A DNA stretch of 64,000 nt from the NCBI GenBank assembly GCA_037367405.1, contig JAZKJV010010537.1, positions 248,001-312,000 on the forward strand, given 5' to 3'. Under the pieces are notes generated by a model. The model was not told the DNA's origin and did not search any database. It worked only from the letters and a program-made list of their open reading frames with translations. Both the position numbers and the translations under genes were made by a program. This DNA comes from Ottelia alismoides (lineage: Eukaryota > Streptophyta > Magnoliopsida > Alismatales > Hydrocharitaceae). This document shows, one piece after another, positions 30,778-41,475 of this stretch. Positions within the stretch are counted from its first letter, which is position 1. Each line of letters begins with the position of its first letter.

Positions 30778-31834
30778 AGACATCTCTCAATTTTTTCTGG
30801 TCTCTCTCCCTATTTTTTTGATATACAACTCTCCCCCCTTTTTTTAAATATCGGCCAACATCTTAGCCCAAGCCAAGCAAATAAATTTTTTTGTAATAAG
30901 GCCCTTTTTAGGGTTCCTACTCAATGGGAAACCCCATGTAACGCCGCCGCCCCCAGTAGGGGAAATTAAAGGGGTATCGCCCCCCCTTGATTTCCACGCA
31001 TTAGGGTTCCCGATTGGGAACCTCTTCGATTGAATGCCGCCGCCGCCACCAAAGGGGGGGTTCTCTGTTTCTTCGCGCACCGCCAGGATGCTTTGCGCGC
31101 TGCTCTGGTGCATGGGAATTTGAAGGCCGGTGCCGCCCGTGTCCTGAGAAGATGCGGCAAGGGCATCACAGCACCGCCCGTGCGGGTCTTGCGAATCTGT
31201 GCGAGGAGCCCGTCGCCTGCAGGACTAGGAGAGGTGTGCGCGCGATGGGGGGTTCGTCGCCTGGAGGTTGCGCCGCTCGAGGCATTCGGGAGATCATCTG
31301 GGAAGAGGTGCCACCTCACGACAAGGAGGTCGCGCTAGCTTGTAGGTACGCGCCAGCCTGGAGGTTCGTAGCGGGCTGGGGCACTCGCCTCCGTCTGAAA
31401 TATTGCCTGGACTGGGAGCCCCGCCTGAGCTTCGCGGCGGAGATCGAGCATAGGAGGAGGGCTCCGCGTGTGGGGTTTTGCCTGGGACCGCTGCCAATAA
31501 CAGTGCCATTGGAGATGCGCATCTTTGAGGGTATGGGAGAGAGTGCGCTTGCGTGAAAAGACAGCTTGCAACGAAGCCTGAGATCGCCTGCGTGATGGGA
31601 GCATGCCTAGGGTTCCTGCGAGCATCTTTGCGAAGGAGGAACGACGCCGCTTGATGATGCGAGAACTGAAGGCTCGAATGAGCAAGCCCAACCAAAATTA
31701 GGGTTTCACAAAACCCTAGAACTTCATGAACAACATCCAGAACTTCAAAGTAATCTTCAAGAATCGAACATCTTAATATTCGAATCTCGAATCAAAACAA
31801 AAATCATAATAACGAAAACTCGAGAATCGAACCC
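30720..31834 (-). other. Internal non-coding DNA of copy 1, 5' side
   Basis: About 1.1 kb: T-rich start matching the T-rich side of copy 2, then GC-rich DNA at 30940-31560. Overlapping open frames on both strands here (for example 31014-31556) show no domain and are compositional. Ends at the primer-binding site. Confidence 0.65.
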
Positions 31835-31846
31835 GCTCTGATACCA
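31835..31846 (-). other. Primer-binding site, non-autonomous copy 1
   Basis: GCTCTGATACCA on the plus strand, that is TGGTATCAGAGC in element sense, next to the 5' LTR. Identical to the Copia C and E sites. Confidence 0.88.
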
Positions 31847-32172
31847 TGTTAGAAAATAGGAAGCGGAAGAGGAAGTGATAAATAGAGCATAAGAACAGAA
31901 ATATTAAACATGGAAGACCAAGATTTAACGTGGAACCCTACTCCGTGAGGAACGGGATGAAACCACGGGAGAAGCCCTTAAAGGGGCATATGCTTCATTG
32001 CTTTTTCTCAATTGTTACAGGAGGTCTGAGGCTCCTTATATAGCCTCCCCAGAGCCTCCAAGTCCCACCACTGGTAGATGTGGGACTAAACATGTAGATG
32101 GGGTAAATGGATTTCTCCAGGATCCATTTACCCTGCAACAACTCCTATGGCGCACAACCAAATACTCCAACA
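31847..32172 (-). repeat. Non-autonomous LTR copy 1, 5' LTR
   Basis: 326 bp, TGTTAGAAAATAGGAAGCGG to ATACTCCAACA, followed by TATAT. Confidence 0.9.
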
Positions 32173-32177
32173 TATAT

Positions 32178-33171
32178 CATCCACCCTATTGTTTAAACAC
32201 CAACCAACTTGGATTTCAAACTTAAGTATATAGAATAACTTTCAAATCGAAGCTCTGTACTATTATAGAACATGTCAATGTCAGTAGCAACATTACAGAG
32301 CATCACCTTATATCTTATTTATTTGACTTCGACAGACCGGATCAGTGGCAGAAGCACACGATTTCAGAAAATAAATTTATAGAAAGTTAAATTGATAATC
32401 GATATAACATATAGAGCCTATCTAATGATGTTGAATGCTTGTCACAATATATTTCTTGTAACAACCAGTATTGTCAACGTAATGAGATCTGAATGAGTTT
32501 TTTTTATATGGTAATTCAACTTGAATTTTCATCAATCACATGTTCTTTGATAAAGTAAATGCTAAAATGTAGGTTCTCTGTGGTTGTAATCAATTGTGAA
32601 TAAAAGAAAACTGATTGATAAACACATTTTATAAGTCTTTCAAATTACATTTTCTCAGCAAACTAAATAAGAGATGAAAGAAGCACCAAACTTGGTAAAC
32701 GGATACGTGTATCTCTTGCAACAAAAAATGGATGATCACTCTGTGACACTATCCATATACATTACTTGCTGTAAAAATTGTGCAAAAATCAGCAACTACC
32801 CAACAATTCCTAAACCAAAGACGTGCATGCTAATGGGAAACGAGCACACAATCAACCACCATAAAAGAAGAAGACGTGATTTAAAGGTAGTTGATAAACT
32901 TTTGCAACCACTGGGAGAAACATTGTGATATAAACATGCAAAACTCTCGATGTTACCTTGCTATCTTCTTTCTCTTTCTTGTGTACTTAATTACTCCATC
33001 TCTTTATTTACATGCCTAAACACAAGATCCATAGCCCGGCTTCTACAAGGACTTTATATTGGAATATAACTATGGAATTTTAAAATTAGGACTCCAATTC
33101 CATCAAGAAATATCCCCCAGTTTTCCATAATAATCATGCTTATATAGAAGTATAAGAATATGGATGGCAGT
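32178..33171. other. No gene recognised
   Basis: About 1 kb of AT-rich DNA between two LTR elements. An 84-codon frame (32674-32928) has no recognisable domain. It may be the outer part of the chromovirus LTR that continues after Copia F, but this is not shown. Confidence 0.45.
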
Positions 33172-33320
33172 TGTAGAGATATATGTTATGTCATGTTATT
33201 CTGTACTGTTTCATATTTTCTTTTTTTTTCGAACTCTTGATGTAATTTGCCATCGGCTACTCTCCTATATAAGAGAGCCTAGGGCGTACGGAATAAACAA
33301 GTCTCTTATTTTTCCCAACA
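33172..33320 (+). repeat. Copia F 5' LTR
   Basis: 149 bp, TGTAGAGATATATGTTATG to TTTTTCCCAACA; TATATAAG at 33266-33273. The primer site after it reads TGATATCAGAGC (33321-33332), one base off the usual form. Confidence 0.9.
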
Positions 33321-33332
33321 TGATATCAGAGC

Positions 33333-33882
33333 GACGGTCCTAGACCGGAGTTCTCGAACCAAACCCTAACCTTAGCCCCCACCTTCGAGCCCTCTATGCG
33401 CGCGCCGCCGTCTCCCAGTCACGCGCTTGTGGCCCCGCTAGGCCCCGCGTTCGGCCCCTCCTCCGCTCGGCGCCGCGCTCGCCCCCAGCGCCGCACGCTC
33501 GGCCCGCGTTCGGCCCCTCCTCCGTGTCGCGCTCCAGCGCCGCGCTCGGCCCGTGTTCGCCTCCACCGTCGCGCTCGGCCTCGCGTCGCCCGGTCCAAGC
33601 ACTCGTTCCGCGCGCGTGCGGCTCCAGCCTTGATCCCGTGCGCATACTGTCCCATCCCTAGTTCCGCACGCTTGCGTCCCCAGCCTTGATCCCGTGCGCG
33701 TGCGGCTCCAGCCCTAGTTCCACGTACGAGCAGTCCCACATCCTAGGGTTCGCCTAACCCTAGGGTACTTTCGTGCACGACAATGGGTTTGGTTGCTTGA
33801 GTTTACACATGCAAATAAACCCGTGAATGTCCGTGTAGACGGTCATATCTTCAGTCTACTACCCTAGTCTTCTATTATCATC
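33333..33882 (+). other. Copia F leader, non-coding
   Basis: Very GC-rich (33390-33720), built of repeated CGCGCTCGGCCC-like words. Overlapping open frames on both strands are compositional, not genes. Confidence 0.65.
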
Positions 33883-34860
33883 ATGTCAGATAGAAAGGCG
33901 GATATCCCATCTACAGGTGCCTTCAGAGGTCCAACGCCCATTGTGAAGATGGATGGGTCAAATTACAAACTGTGGGCAATGCAGTTCATGAGTATGATGA
34001 AGTCGACCGGTAAGAAGCACATTCTTACCGTCTTTACGTGATTGCCAATGATATCCTGGCAATCGAGATTGCCAATGATATTCTCCACCAGCCTGCTGCA
34101 AAAGCAATGTGGGATATTCTGGCTGCTACATATTAACAGGCAAAGAATGAGACGAAGATTCTGCAACTCCAGCATGACATCTTCACAATGAAATAGAATG
34201 ACCGGCCTTTACACTTATTATACACGTCTTTACGTGGAATGTTCGAGAAGCTCTACAGCTTCATGCCTCTCACATCCACTCCTGAGCAGCCGAAGACGTA
34301 CCAGAATGCAACTATGGTTGATGTATTCCTGGCAGCCCTTGATCCAGAGTACGAGGCGACACGTTCTCAGATCTTGGCAGATTCCACTATTCCTCCGATG
34401 GAGGAAGCATTTCACAGAATGAGCCGCATTACTGTTAACGGTCAATCAGACTGCTTCTGCTATGGCAGTTTCTCGAGGTCGTGGGGTCATCATCAGTTTC
34501 GTGGTTGTGGACCACGAGGCAGAGGAGGTCATGTTCGGCCATCATGCACCTTCTGCCACCGTTCTGGACATACAGAGGACACATGCTATTCCAAGCATGG
34601 ATTTCCTGCTTCTGCACGTGAAGATGAGCAGATTGAACCTCCATCTGCTTCATCTTTGGATCAACGCTTTGATGACATTGTAGCTCGTCTGAGGGGCATT
34701 ATTCCTCCATCCGATCCCGTTGCACCAGCACCTGCCTCCGAGAGTCATTCCGACGTTGCAGCTTCTGCCTCGACCAGTACCTCAAGTAGCACTTACGCAT
34801 TCACTACCAGTAGTGGATCTGATGCTTTAGAGTGGATTGTGGATTCTGGTGCCACACATC
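33883..34860 (+). pseudogene. Copia F gag
   Basis: Starts MSDRKADIPSTGAFRG. After KKHILT about 85 bp of the expected gag (the GIYASWEADDAYAKVW region) is replaced by short copies of nearby sequence (34029-34087). A TAA follows ATY and a TAG lies in the TMK.NDRPLH region. The C-terminal part is open (34239 on) with an intact knuckle CTFCHRSGHTEDTC and a Ser/Thr-rich spacer. Confidence 0.85.
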
Positions 34861-35563
34861 ATCTGTGTGGTGATCAAGATCTACTTACAGCCTACCGACA
34901 GATTCCTCCAGGCCGAACTGTGGTTATTGCTAATGGGACGCACTCCCCGATTACTGGTCAGGGGGAGATTAGCCTGACATCCTCTATGCACCTCAAGAAC
35001 GTGCTGCATGCACCTGACTTTTCTATGAATTTGTTGTCCATTAGCCAACTTATAAAGAATTTACATTGTCGAGCCATTTTTGATCCATCTTCTCTTATTT
35101 TTCAGGATATCCTTACGGGCAACGTGATTGGGCGTGGCTATGAGCAGGGCGGCATATATCGTCTCAGTCGAACCCCATATGCCGGAGTCTCCTCTCTTCC
35201 TGCTGGATCTGTCTCTCCCTTCCTGTGGCACTTGCGCTTTGGTCATCTACCGCTTCAGAAATTGTGTCGTGTGCTACCCCAGGTTTCACCTCACACGCCC
35301 ATCCAATGTGAGGCTTGTCAGTTGGGAAAGCATAATCGGTCTACCTTTCCCAGTCGTCAGAGTCGGAGCAGTCTCTCCAAGTTTGAGTTGTTTCATGTCG
35401 ACATCTGGGGTCCTAGTCGTGTTCCTGATCATCAGGGACACATGTTTTATATGGTTATTGTGGATGATTTTTCTCGTGTGTCCTGGGTCTTTTTGTTAAA
35501 GAATAAATCTGAAGCCGGAAATGTTATCATAAATTTCATCAATGAAGTTTGTAATGTTTTTTC
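34239..35563 (+). pseudogene. Copia F gag end, protease and integrase N-half
   Basis: Long open frame: protease WIVDSGATHHLC intact, pre-integrase WHLRFGHLPLQKLCRVLPQ and CEACQLGKHNRS, then VDIWGPSRVPDHQGH and FLLKNKSEAGN. The hAT-like element enters within NEVCNVFS; reading on into it (to 35834) gives an artificial fusion. Confidence 0.88.
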
Positions 35564-35736
35564 CATGGAAGGCCGTATCGATATCGATATCGTTTCGGTC
35601 TGCCCGGAAATGGATATATCGGGATATATCGACGATATATCGACGATATCGGTGGAAATGTCAAAAATGGCTCAAAAAAGCCAATTTTTTTGGCATTTTT
35701 TTCAGAAATTAAGATCATCCAAGATATTAGAACAAC

Positions 35737-36262
35737 AAATAACCTACAAATACACACTTATATCACACATATCGGTCATTTATAGACCATATATCGCACA
35801 TATCGATCATCATATCGAACATATCGTTGTTTAATGTTTATTCCTGACCTTTAGACATTGGAAATGGATTCCATTCTAGTTCTTATAATATTAAATAACT
35901 TACAAATATACACTTAGATGACACATATAGATCATTTGTGAAGACTATGATCCTTATATTGCACATATCGATCATATCGAAATATCGCCAGTATTGTTAG
36001 TTGTTGACCTATATATATTGAAAATGGAGTTCATCGAAGTTCTTAGATCACTAAATAGCTTACAAATATACTCTTAGATCACACATATCGATCAATCTAT
36101 GAAGCTTATATCGCATATATCGATCATTTTGAACATAACGATATTAATGTTTGATTCTTTACTTATAGATATTTTATTTTTGAAGAATTGACTTATAGAT
36201 ATTGGAAATCGATTTCATTCAAGTCTTACAACATGAATAACTTGTAAACATACACCAAGTTG
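35737..36262. repeat. Tandem repeats inside the 1188-bp hAT-like element
   Basis: Units start AAATAACCTACAAATACAC (35737), AAATAACTTACAAATATAC (35893), AAATAGCTTACAAATATAC (36053) and a partial AATAACTTGTAAACATACAC (36235). Each holds CACATATCGATCAT-type words and a TTGGAAATGGATTCCATT-like block. Lengths 156, 160 and 182 bp. Confidence 0.85.
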
Positions 36263-36274
36263 AAGAACCATTGT

Positions 36275-36419
36275 ATGCACCCTCCTGTCGCACCATACCC
36301 TCCAGTACGGGGGTCTCGCTGCCCGGTCAGCGAGCCTGGGGGGGCTAGGGGGGCCCAAGTTGGCCCCCCCTTGCGGGGGTGCGGGGGCAACGCCCCCGAC
36401 CCGAAACAAAATATATATA
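36275..36419. mobile_element. 145-bp GC-rich insertion with 9-bp flanking repeat
   Basis: Flanked by AACCATTGT at 36266-36274 and 36420-36428, an exact 9-bp direct repeat in otherwise AT-rich DNA. The insert has G- and C-runs able to pair (GGGGGCAACGCCCCC). A 9-bp duplication suits Mutator-like elements, but no clear terminal inverted repeats are seen, so the class is open. Confidence 0.55.
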
Positions 36420-36759
36420 AACCATTGTGTTTTTAATACTAGGTTTAGCTAGATATATGTGTTTTAATACCAGGTGTTGAATCAATCTTCCATGAATAAG
36501 AACATTGATATATAGGGATATTGATATTGGCAAAATATCTACGATATCGATCGATATCCAGGATTTTTTCTACTGAAACCAGCCATTTTTGACCGATATG
36601 AGCCGATATGGCGATATGTCGCCAATATATCGGCGATATATCGTCGATATCCCTGTAAAAGGAGATACTGGGTAATATCGATACTCTGACCCTGTCGAAA
36701 TCGATATATCGGCGATATATCGCCGATATATCGTCGATACGACCTTCCATGGTTTTTTC

Positions 36760-37290
36760 TGCATCTGTTAATATTGTGAGAAGTGATGATGCCTTGGAAT
36801 TTTATACTCAGAATCTATCCAACTATTTTTCAACACAAGGGATTATCCACCAAACATTTTGTGCCTATACTTCCCAACAAAATGGAGTTTCAGAAAGGAA
36901 ACATCGCCATTTAGTTGATGTCACCGGGTCGCTTCTCATACAGAGTCATGCTCCTCACTCTTTCTGGGGCGATGCTGTCCTCACGGCATGTTATCTCATT
37001 AATCGTATGCCATCGTCTGTCTTAGGTGAGCAGATTCCTTTCTCCCTTGTTTTTCCTGAAAAAGAATTGTTCGCCCTCACTGTACGCGTGTTTGGCTCGG
37101 TGGCCTTTGTTCACCAGTTGTCTCCAGGTATTGACAAGCTCTCTCCTAGGGCTATCAAGTGTGTTTTTGTCGGGTACTCTAGAACACAAAAGGGGTACAT
37201 GTGTTATGATCCATTACGCAGGAAATATTTTGTTAGTGATGATTATTACCTTTTTCGAGTCTGTTATGTACTTCTCTTCTACAGGTTACC
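36760..37290 (+). pseudogene. Copia F integrase C-half
   Basis: Resumes at SASVNIVRSDDALEF (RTDNALEF in relatives, with N to D), then [15 protein letters not shown] with the catalytic Glu, SFWGDAVLTACYLINRMPSS and SRAIKCVFVGYSRTQKGY-type text. A frameshift at about 37240 moves the linker into another frame. Confidence 0.88.
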
Positions 37291-39213
37291 AGTTGGTATC
37301 CTCAGGCACTGATGAAGCCATATACATGACACCACCATCACCACCTCCACCACTACCTACATCCCCTACACCTCTTGCTACAGTTCCTGTTCCACCATTG
37401 CCACTCCACTATACCCGTCGGCCTGCTTCTGCTCATGGTCACCGCTCATCATCTAGCTCATCTGAGGTATGTGCTGAGAATATAATCAATATTGATGGAT
37501 CTAACGAATTACTTGAGCAGGATGTGTTACAGAGGCCAGATGAGGATGCAGGCGATTTGGATCTACCTATTGCACTCCGGAAACAGAAGCGCAGCTGTGC
37601 ATCATATCCTATAGCATCCATCGTCTCTTTTGATCGTTTATCTGGGGACTTCAGGAGCTTTGTTATTGCACTATCGGCGGTGGATATTCCACAGAATTAC
37701 CAAGATGCACTGAAGGACAATAGATGACGTCTAGCCATGAAAGAAGAGATGGCTGCTCTTCAGTTGAGAGGTACCTGGAGCCTTGTCCCTGCAACCTACA
37801 GATGTGTCTACAGTGAGCTGCAAGTGGGTCTTCACAGTTAAATAGAATGCAGATGGCAGTATTGACAGATACAAGGCATGTCTGGTTGCTCGTGGATTTA
37901 CACAGACATATGGGGTGGATTATCTTGATACCTTCTCGCCGGTTACTCGCCATTACGGATCCTTCTTTCTGTTGCGATTACTCGTGATTGGCCACTATTC
38001 CAATTAGATGTGAAGAATGCCTTCTTATATGGTGACTTGCAGGAGGAAGTCTACATGCAACAACCACCTGGTTTTGCTGTTGAGGGGGAGTGTTCTAAGG
38101 TGTGTAGACTTCATAAGGCCATCTATGGCATTAAGAAGAGCCCTAGAGCTTGGTTCCAGAAGCTCTCAGACTTGTTTGAAAAACAAGGGTACAAACGGTC
38201 CAATGTAGATCATTCCCTGTTCACACAGAAGACATCCAGAGGTATCGTTGCAATTGTGGTGTATGTAGATGATATCTTGATTACATGTGATGATAGACAA
38301 GGAATTCAGAAGGCGAAAGAAATGCTGGGTCGCGAATTTGTCATCAAGGATCTTGGAGTCCTTAGATATTTTCTGGGGCTGGAGTTTGCCAGAAATCCTT
38401 ATGGATTGGTATGACCTAGAGGAAATATGTCACTGACCTGTTGAGTGAAACAAGAATGCTTAGTTGCCGACCTGCCACTACACCCATGGATCCGAGTATG
38501 AAATTATATAATGACGACACTGATGAGGTGGATAGGAGAAGATACAGAGAATTGGTGGGCAAGCTTCTTTATGTTACTACTACCAGACCCAATATCTCTT
38601 TTGCTGTTAGTCGGGTGAGCCAGTTCATGGAGCAACCACGTCAGATACATATGGATGCTATACATATGATACTCAGATATCTTAAGTCATCTCCAGGTGC
38701 AGGTCTACTGTTCAAGAAAGACAAGGAGATTACTATTTCAGCATGTGTAGATGCAGACTACGCAGGATGCCCCAAGGATAGGAAGTCCACCACTGGATTT
38801 GTTGTATATGTTGGAAACTCTCTGGTCTCATGGAGAAGCAAGAAACAGATGATTGTAGCCAGATCAGTGCTGAGTCTGAATATAGGGCTATGGCTTAGGT
38901 CAATACAGAAATGATGTGGGTGAAAGCTGTTCTTACAGATCTATATGTAGAAGTCCCACTTCCTATGGCTCTGGAATGTGACAATCAAGCTGCTATATTT
39001 ATTGCAACTAATCCAGCATTTCATGAACAAACCAAGCACATTGAGGTTGATTGTCACTTCATACGAGATATGATTCAGAAGGGTTTCATTTCTACATCCC
39101 ATGTTAGCTCAGGGGACCAAACTGCAGACATCCTTACCAAGGCGTTACTTAGAGGGCCATTCCAGAAGTGTTTGTCTAAGCTGAGCATGATCGACATCTA
39201 TGCTCCACCTTGA
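37291..39213 (+). pseudogene. Copia F linker, reverse transcriptase and RNase H
   Basis: Pro-rich linker, ALRKQKRSCASYPIASIVS, then TGA after DNR at 37725. RT pieces: [36 protein letters not shown] and [13 protein letters not shown] (38010-38414), a TGA after YGLV, then ITTTRPNISFAVSRVSQF. RNase H: CPKDRKSTTGFVVYVGNSLV, a frameshift at SVLSLN, and CDNQAAIFIATNPAFHEQTK to the MIDIYAPP stop. Confidence 0.88.
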
Positions 39214-39220
39214 GGGGGAG
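39210..39220 (+). other. Copia F polypurine tract
   Basis: TTGAGGGGGAG immediately before the 3' LTR. Confidence 0.85.
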
Positions 39221-39370
39221 TATAAAGATATATGTTATGTCATGTTATTCTGTACTGTTTCATATTTTCTTTTTTTTTCAGACCCTTGATGTAATCTACC
39301 TATAGGCTACTCTCCTATATAAGAGAGCCTAGGGCGTACGGAATAAACAAGTCTCTTATTTTTCCAAACA
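39221..39370 (+). repeat. Copia F 3' LTR
   Basis: 150 bp; its first two bases are TA instead of TG; ends TTTTTCCAAACA. Confidence 0.9.
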
Positions 39371-40351
39371 AAAGTAAGAGGAGGGATAATTATACTTTAG
39401 ATCTCTAAGAATTGGAGATCCAATTGCATGCAAATTTTGGCTTAAAATGGAAGCAAGCTTCGACAGCAAGATTTGGAGACTCCAGGGGGTTTCCAAGCCT
39501 TCCTCTATTGCTGGAAATTGATCTCCAGCAGGACTTGGGGTTTGAAAATTGGGCAGCAACATGCAGTAGTAGTTGCTTGGCAGCAACATGGGCTCCAGGC
39601 TGCAAGGGGGAGCTCCAAGAGCAGCAGCAACAACTCTTAGAGCTGCTGGACAATAGTTGAAACAAGAGAAATGAGCTCCTTCGGCTGGGATTTGGAAGAG
39701 AAAATAAGAGAGGATTTGGTGTTTATATAACCAAGGAGAGAAGGCTTGATTGATGACATGTGGAGAGGAGTAAAGAGCCAAGTGGAGTGAAGTTTGGGGC
39801 CACATGGCTACTGTATAGTCCGTTGTACTATAATGCTGTAATTTTTGAATCAATTTTTTTTAATTTTTTTAGAAAACTCTCTCTTTTAGAACACCAAAGT
39901 CATTCGTATTTGCACACTAGATCTCTGATTCAGATGATCAATGGCTCGTTTTGACCATCTATGAATGATGATCAAACGTTATAAATTTCACACTTTTCTG
40001 ATCAAAGATGGATATAGAAATTAACGAAATACGATCTTGATTTTTGATCAAATTTTGAGATTTTAAATTATCAAATGACCTCTGACTGACGAACGACCGA
40101 TTTCGTTGGTCTTGTTTCGAGGAGACGAATTTTCTGATGGTCTCGGTTTGTTTTGCGGTTTGGATTTTGCGTCGTGACTTTTTCGATGGCACGTATTACG
40201 ATGCAATCGATTTTTGATCGATTGTTCCTAAACGAATTTTGATCTACGATCTATGGATCGATTTAGATCTTTTAACATCAATCGATAGTTTTATCGGATC
40301 AAATAGACCATAATCAGATCAGGTTCAGGTTATTCATATCTAGATGTCACA
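39371..40351 (-). repeat. Chromovirus LTR-like DNA (element L)
   Basis: Non-coding DNA ending GATGTCACA at about 40351, directly before the 3' leader of a minus-strand chromovirus. A TTATATAAAC block in minus sense (about 39724-39735) could be its promoter. The outer LTR end was not located; it may lie left of Copia F. Open frames at 39356-39853 are compositional. Confidence 0.5.
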
Positions 40352-40793
40352 AATATAAAAACCTCAAAGGGAGTCTCGTTCTCGAGACTCGGATCAATGT
40401 CATTATGTGTTTTATCTGAATTTCGTCTTGCCATAAAAATCTCAATGGGTTTTGAATCCATAAAAACCTCAAAGAAAAAACAAGCCATATTTTTTCATCA
40501 TGTATATAGTTAAATGAGCTTGTTTTGATGATTACTTGAGAAAAACTACGGGTATCGTGCTCTCATGTCAGCTTCAGTCTCCCGTGTCTTCTCTTCGACA
40601 CCATGCCGGTGCCATAGCACCTTAACCATGGGAATCTCTTTGCTACGAAGCTTCTTCACAACACTATCAAGTATCTGTATTGGCCTCTCCTCGTATGTTA
40701 AGTCAGGCTCCACGTCAAGGTTCTTGTAGCTGATGACGTGTCGAGGGTCGTGTATATACTTCCTTAGGTTGGGCTTTATATGGTGAGTTTTTG
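40352..40793 (-). pseudogene. Chromovirus integrase C-terminus (element L)
   Basis: Its minus-strand text parallels the better copy at 62774-63060: the YEDLAVEP, RAVKRLRRK and VLWQ...ATWEPEADM region in altered form (40540-40793), which is the end of integrase with the chromodomain. It is preceded (in window order) by AAAAACCTCAAAG-type repeats (40351, 40431, 40459) like those of the gypsy element at 62659. Truncated at about 40793. Confidence 0.65.
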
Positions 40794-41348
40794 ATATAGT
40801 TATAAAGTTGAAAAAAACTATTAGATTATCAAAGGAAATATATATGCTTCTGTTTATCCATTTCCTGATCTTCAGACTCTACTATATATTAGCCTTTGAC
40901 TTTCCCGTACATCCCTCACTTTGATCTGATGTAGTTGTTCACAGGGAGTGACACACACACACACACACACACACACACTACTGAATCGAGAAGCCAATGA
41001 TGATACATCCAACGAGCCCGACCCCCGAAGGTCGACTCCGATTACGCTGTCCAAGAGGACTAGATTATTGGGGCGAGGATTGTGGACGGTGCGCACATAG
41101 GGGATTTTCCTACTAGATTTGATGCCTTTGACGTGATTTTCATAGTGTAACGAGAGTTTATTTGAGAACAAGGCGGGAATACTGAGATTATTAGAGTTTC
41201 AGTCTGGGTTTTATTTACATAAAGATACTCCATCTTGATTGCTGTCAGGATTATGTCTTTCTAGGTGTAAAATATCGTGTTTATTTTTCTTGAAAAGAAT
41301 TGTGTGTATATATATTCTTCGTCCTAAGTTGATGTAAATGATAAGAAT
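40794..41348. other. No gene recognised; contains a microsatellite
   Basis: About 550 bases with a (AC)14 tract at 40951-40978. The 99-codon minus frame across it has no domain. Confidence 0.55.
40951..40978. repeat. (AC)14 microsatellite
   Basis: Uninterrupted AC dinucleotides. Confidence 0.95.
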
Positions 41349-41475
41349 TGTGGAGTGAAAAAAATGAATTGATTATTCATGAGGCCATATGGTTCTCTTA
41401 TATAGGGAGGAGAAACCTTAGAGAGAAAAATATGTAAGGAAATAAGATGCAGATAAATACAAATAACTCTCAACA
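41349..41475 (-). repeat. Copia J 3' LTR
   Basis: 127 bp, TGTGGAGTGAAAAAAATG to AACTCTCAACA, with a TCTTATATAGGGAGG promoter-like block; then a degenerate purine tract in element sense. Confidence 0.75.

Larger units (their letters stand above)
26529..32172 (-). mobile_element. Non-autonomous LTR retrotransposon, copy 1 (split by Copia E)
   Basis: LTRs at 26529-26831 and 31847-32172 flanked by TATAT (26524-26528, 32173-32177). The primer-binding site, on the minus strand, is next to the right LTR, so the right LTR is the 5' one. Without the Copia E insertion it is about 2.85 kb. No gag or pol motif was found in the internal DNA. A second copy of the family is at 54383-56918. The priming sites match those of the Copia elements, suggesting mobilisation by a Copia machinery (inference). 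Confidence 0.88.
35564..36751. mobile_element. hAT-like element, 1188 bp, CATGGAAGG ends
   Basis: Perfect 8-bp duplication GTTTTTTC (35556-35563, 36752-36759). Ends CATGGAAGGCCGTATCGA and, complemented, CATGGAAGGTCGTATCGA (one mismatch in 18). Dense CGATATATCG-type units lie inside both ends. The interior has about three 156-182 bp tandem units (35737-36234) and a 145-bp GC-rich insertion (36275-36419). No transposase. Removing it restores NVFSASV in Copia F. Same family as 8827-9032. Confidence 0.95.
33172..39370 (+). mobile_element. Copia F, full-length, split by a hAT-like element
   Basis: 6199 bp including the 1188-bp hAT-like element; about 5.0 kb without it, matching C and D. LTRs 33172-33320 and 39221-39370 are roughly 93% alike by eye. 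The flanks GCAGT and AAAGT agree at only three of five bases, so the target duplication is doubtful. gag contains a rearranged deletion and pol several stops. Confidence 0.92.

Noticed and set aside
31014..31556. 180-codon plus-strand open frame
   Set aside because: It lies in the GC-rich interior of a non-autonomous LTR element, overlaps long frames on the other strand and shows no domain.
33394..33739. Overlapping ~100-codon frames rich in Arg, Pro and Ala
   Set aside because: They fall in the GC-rich leader of Copia F; composition alone gives such frames on both strands.
35564..35834. Apparent extension of Copia F integrase with Ile/Asp-rich repeats
   Set aside because: It is read-through into the inserted hAT-like element, whose CGATATATCG words encode the repeats.
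33167..39375. Target duplication of Copia F
   Set aside because: GCAGT and AAAGT agree at only three of five bases; reported as doubtful instead of as a duplication.
39356..39853. 165-codon minus-strand frame
   Set aside because: It begins in LTR-like DNA and runs into the Copia F LTR; no domain recognised.
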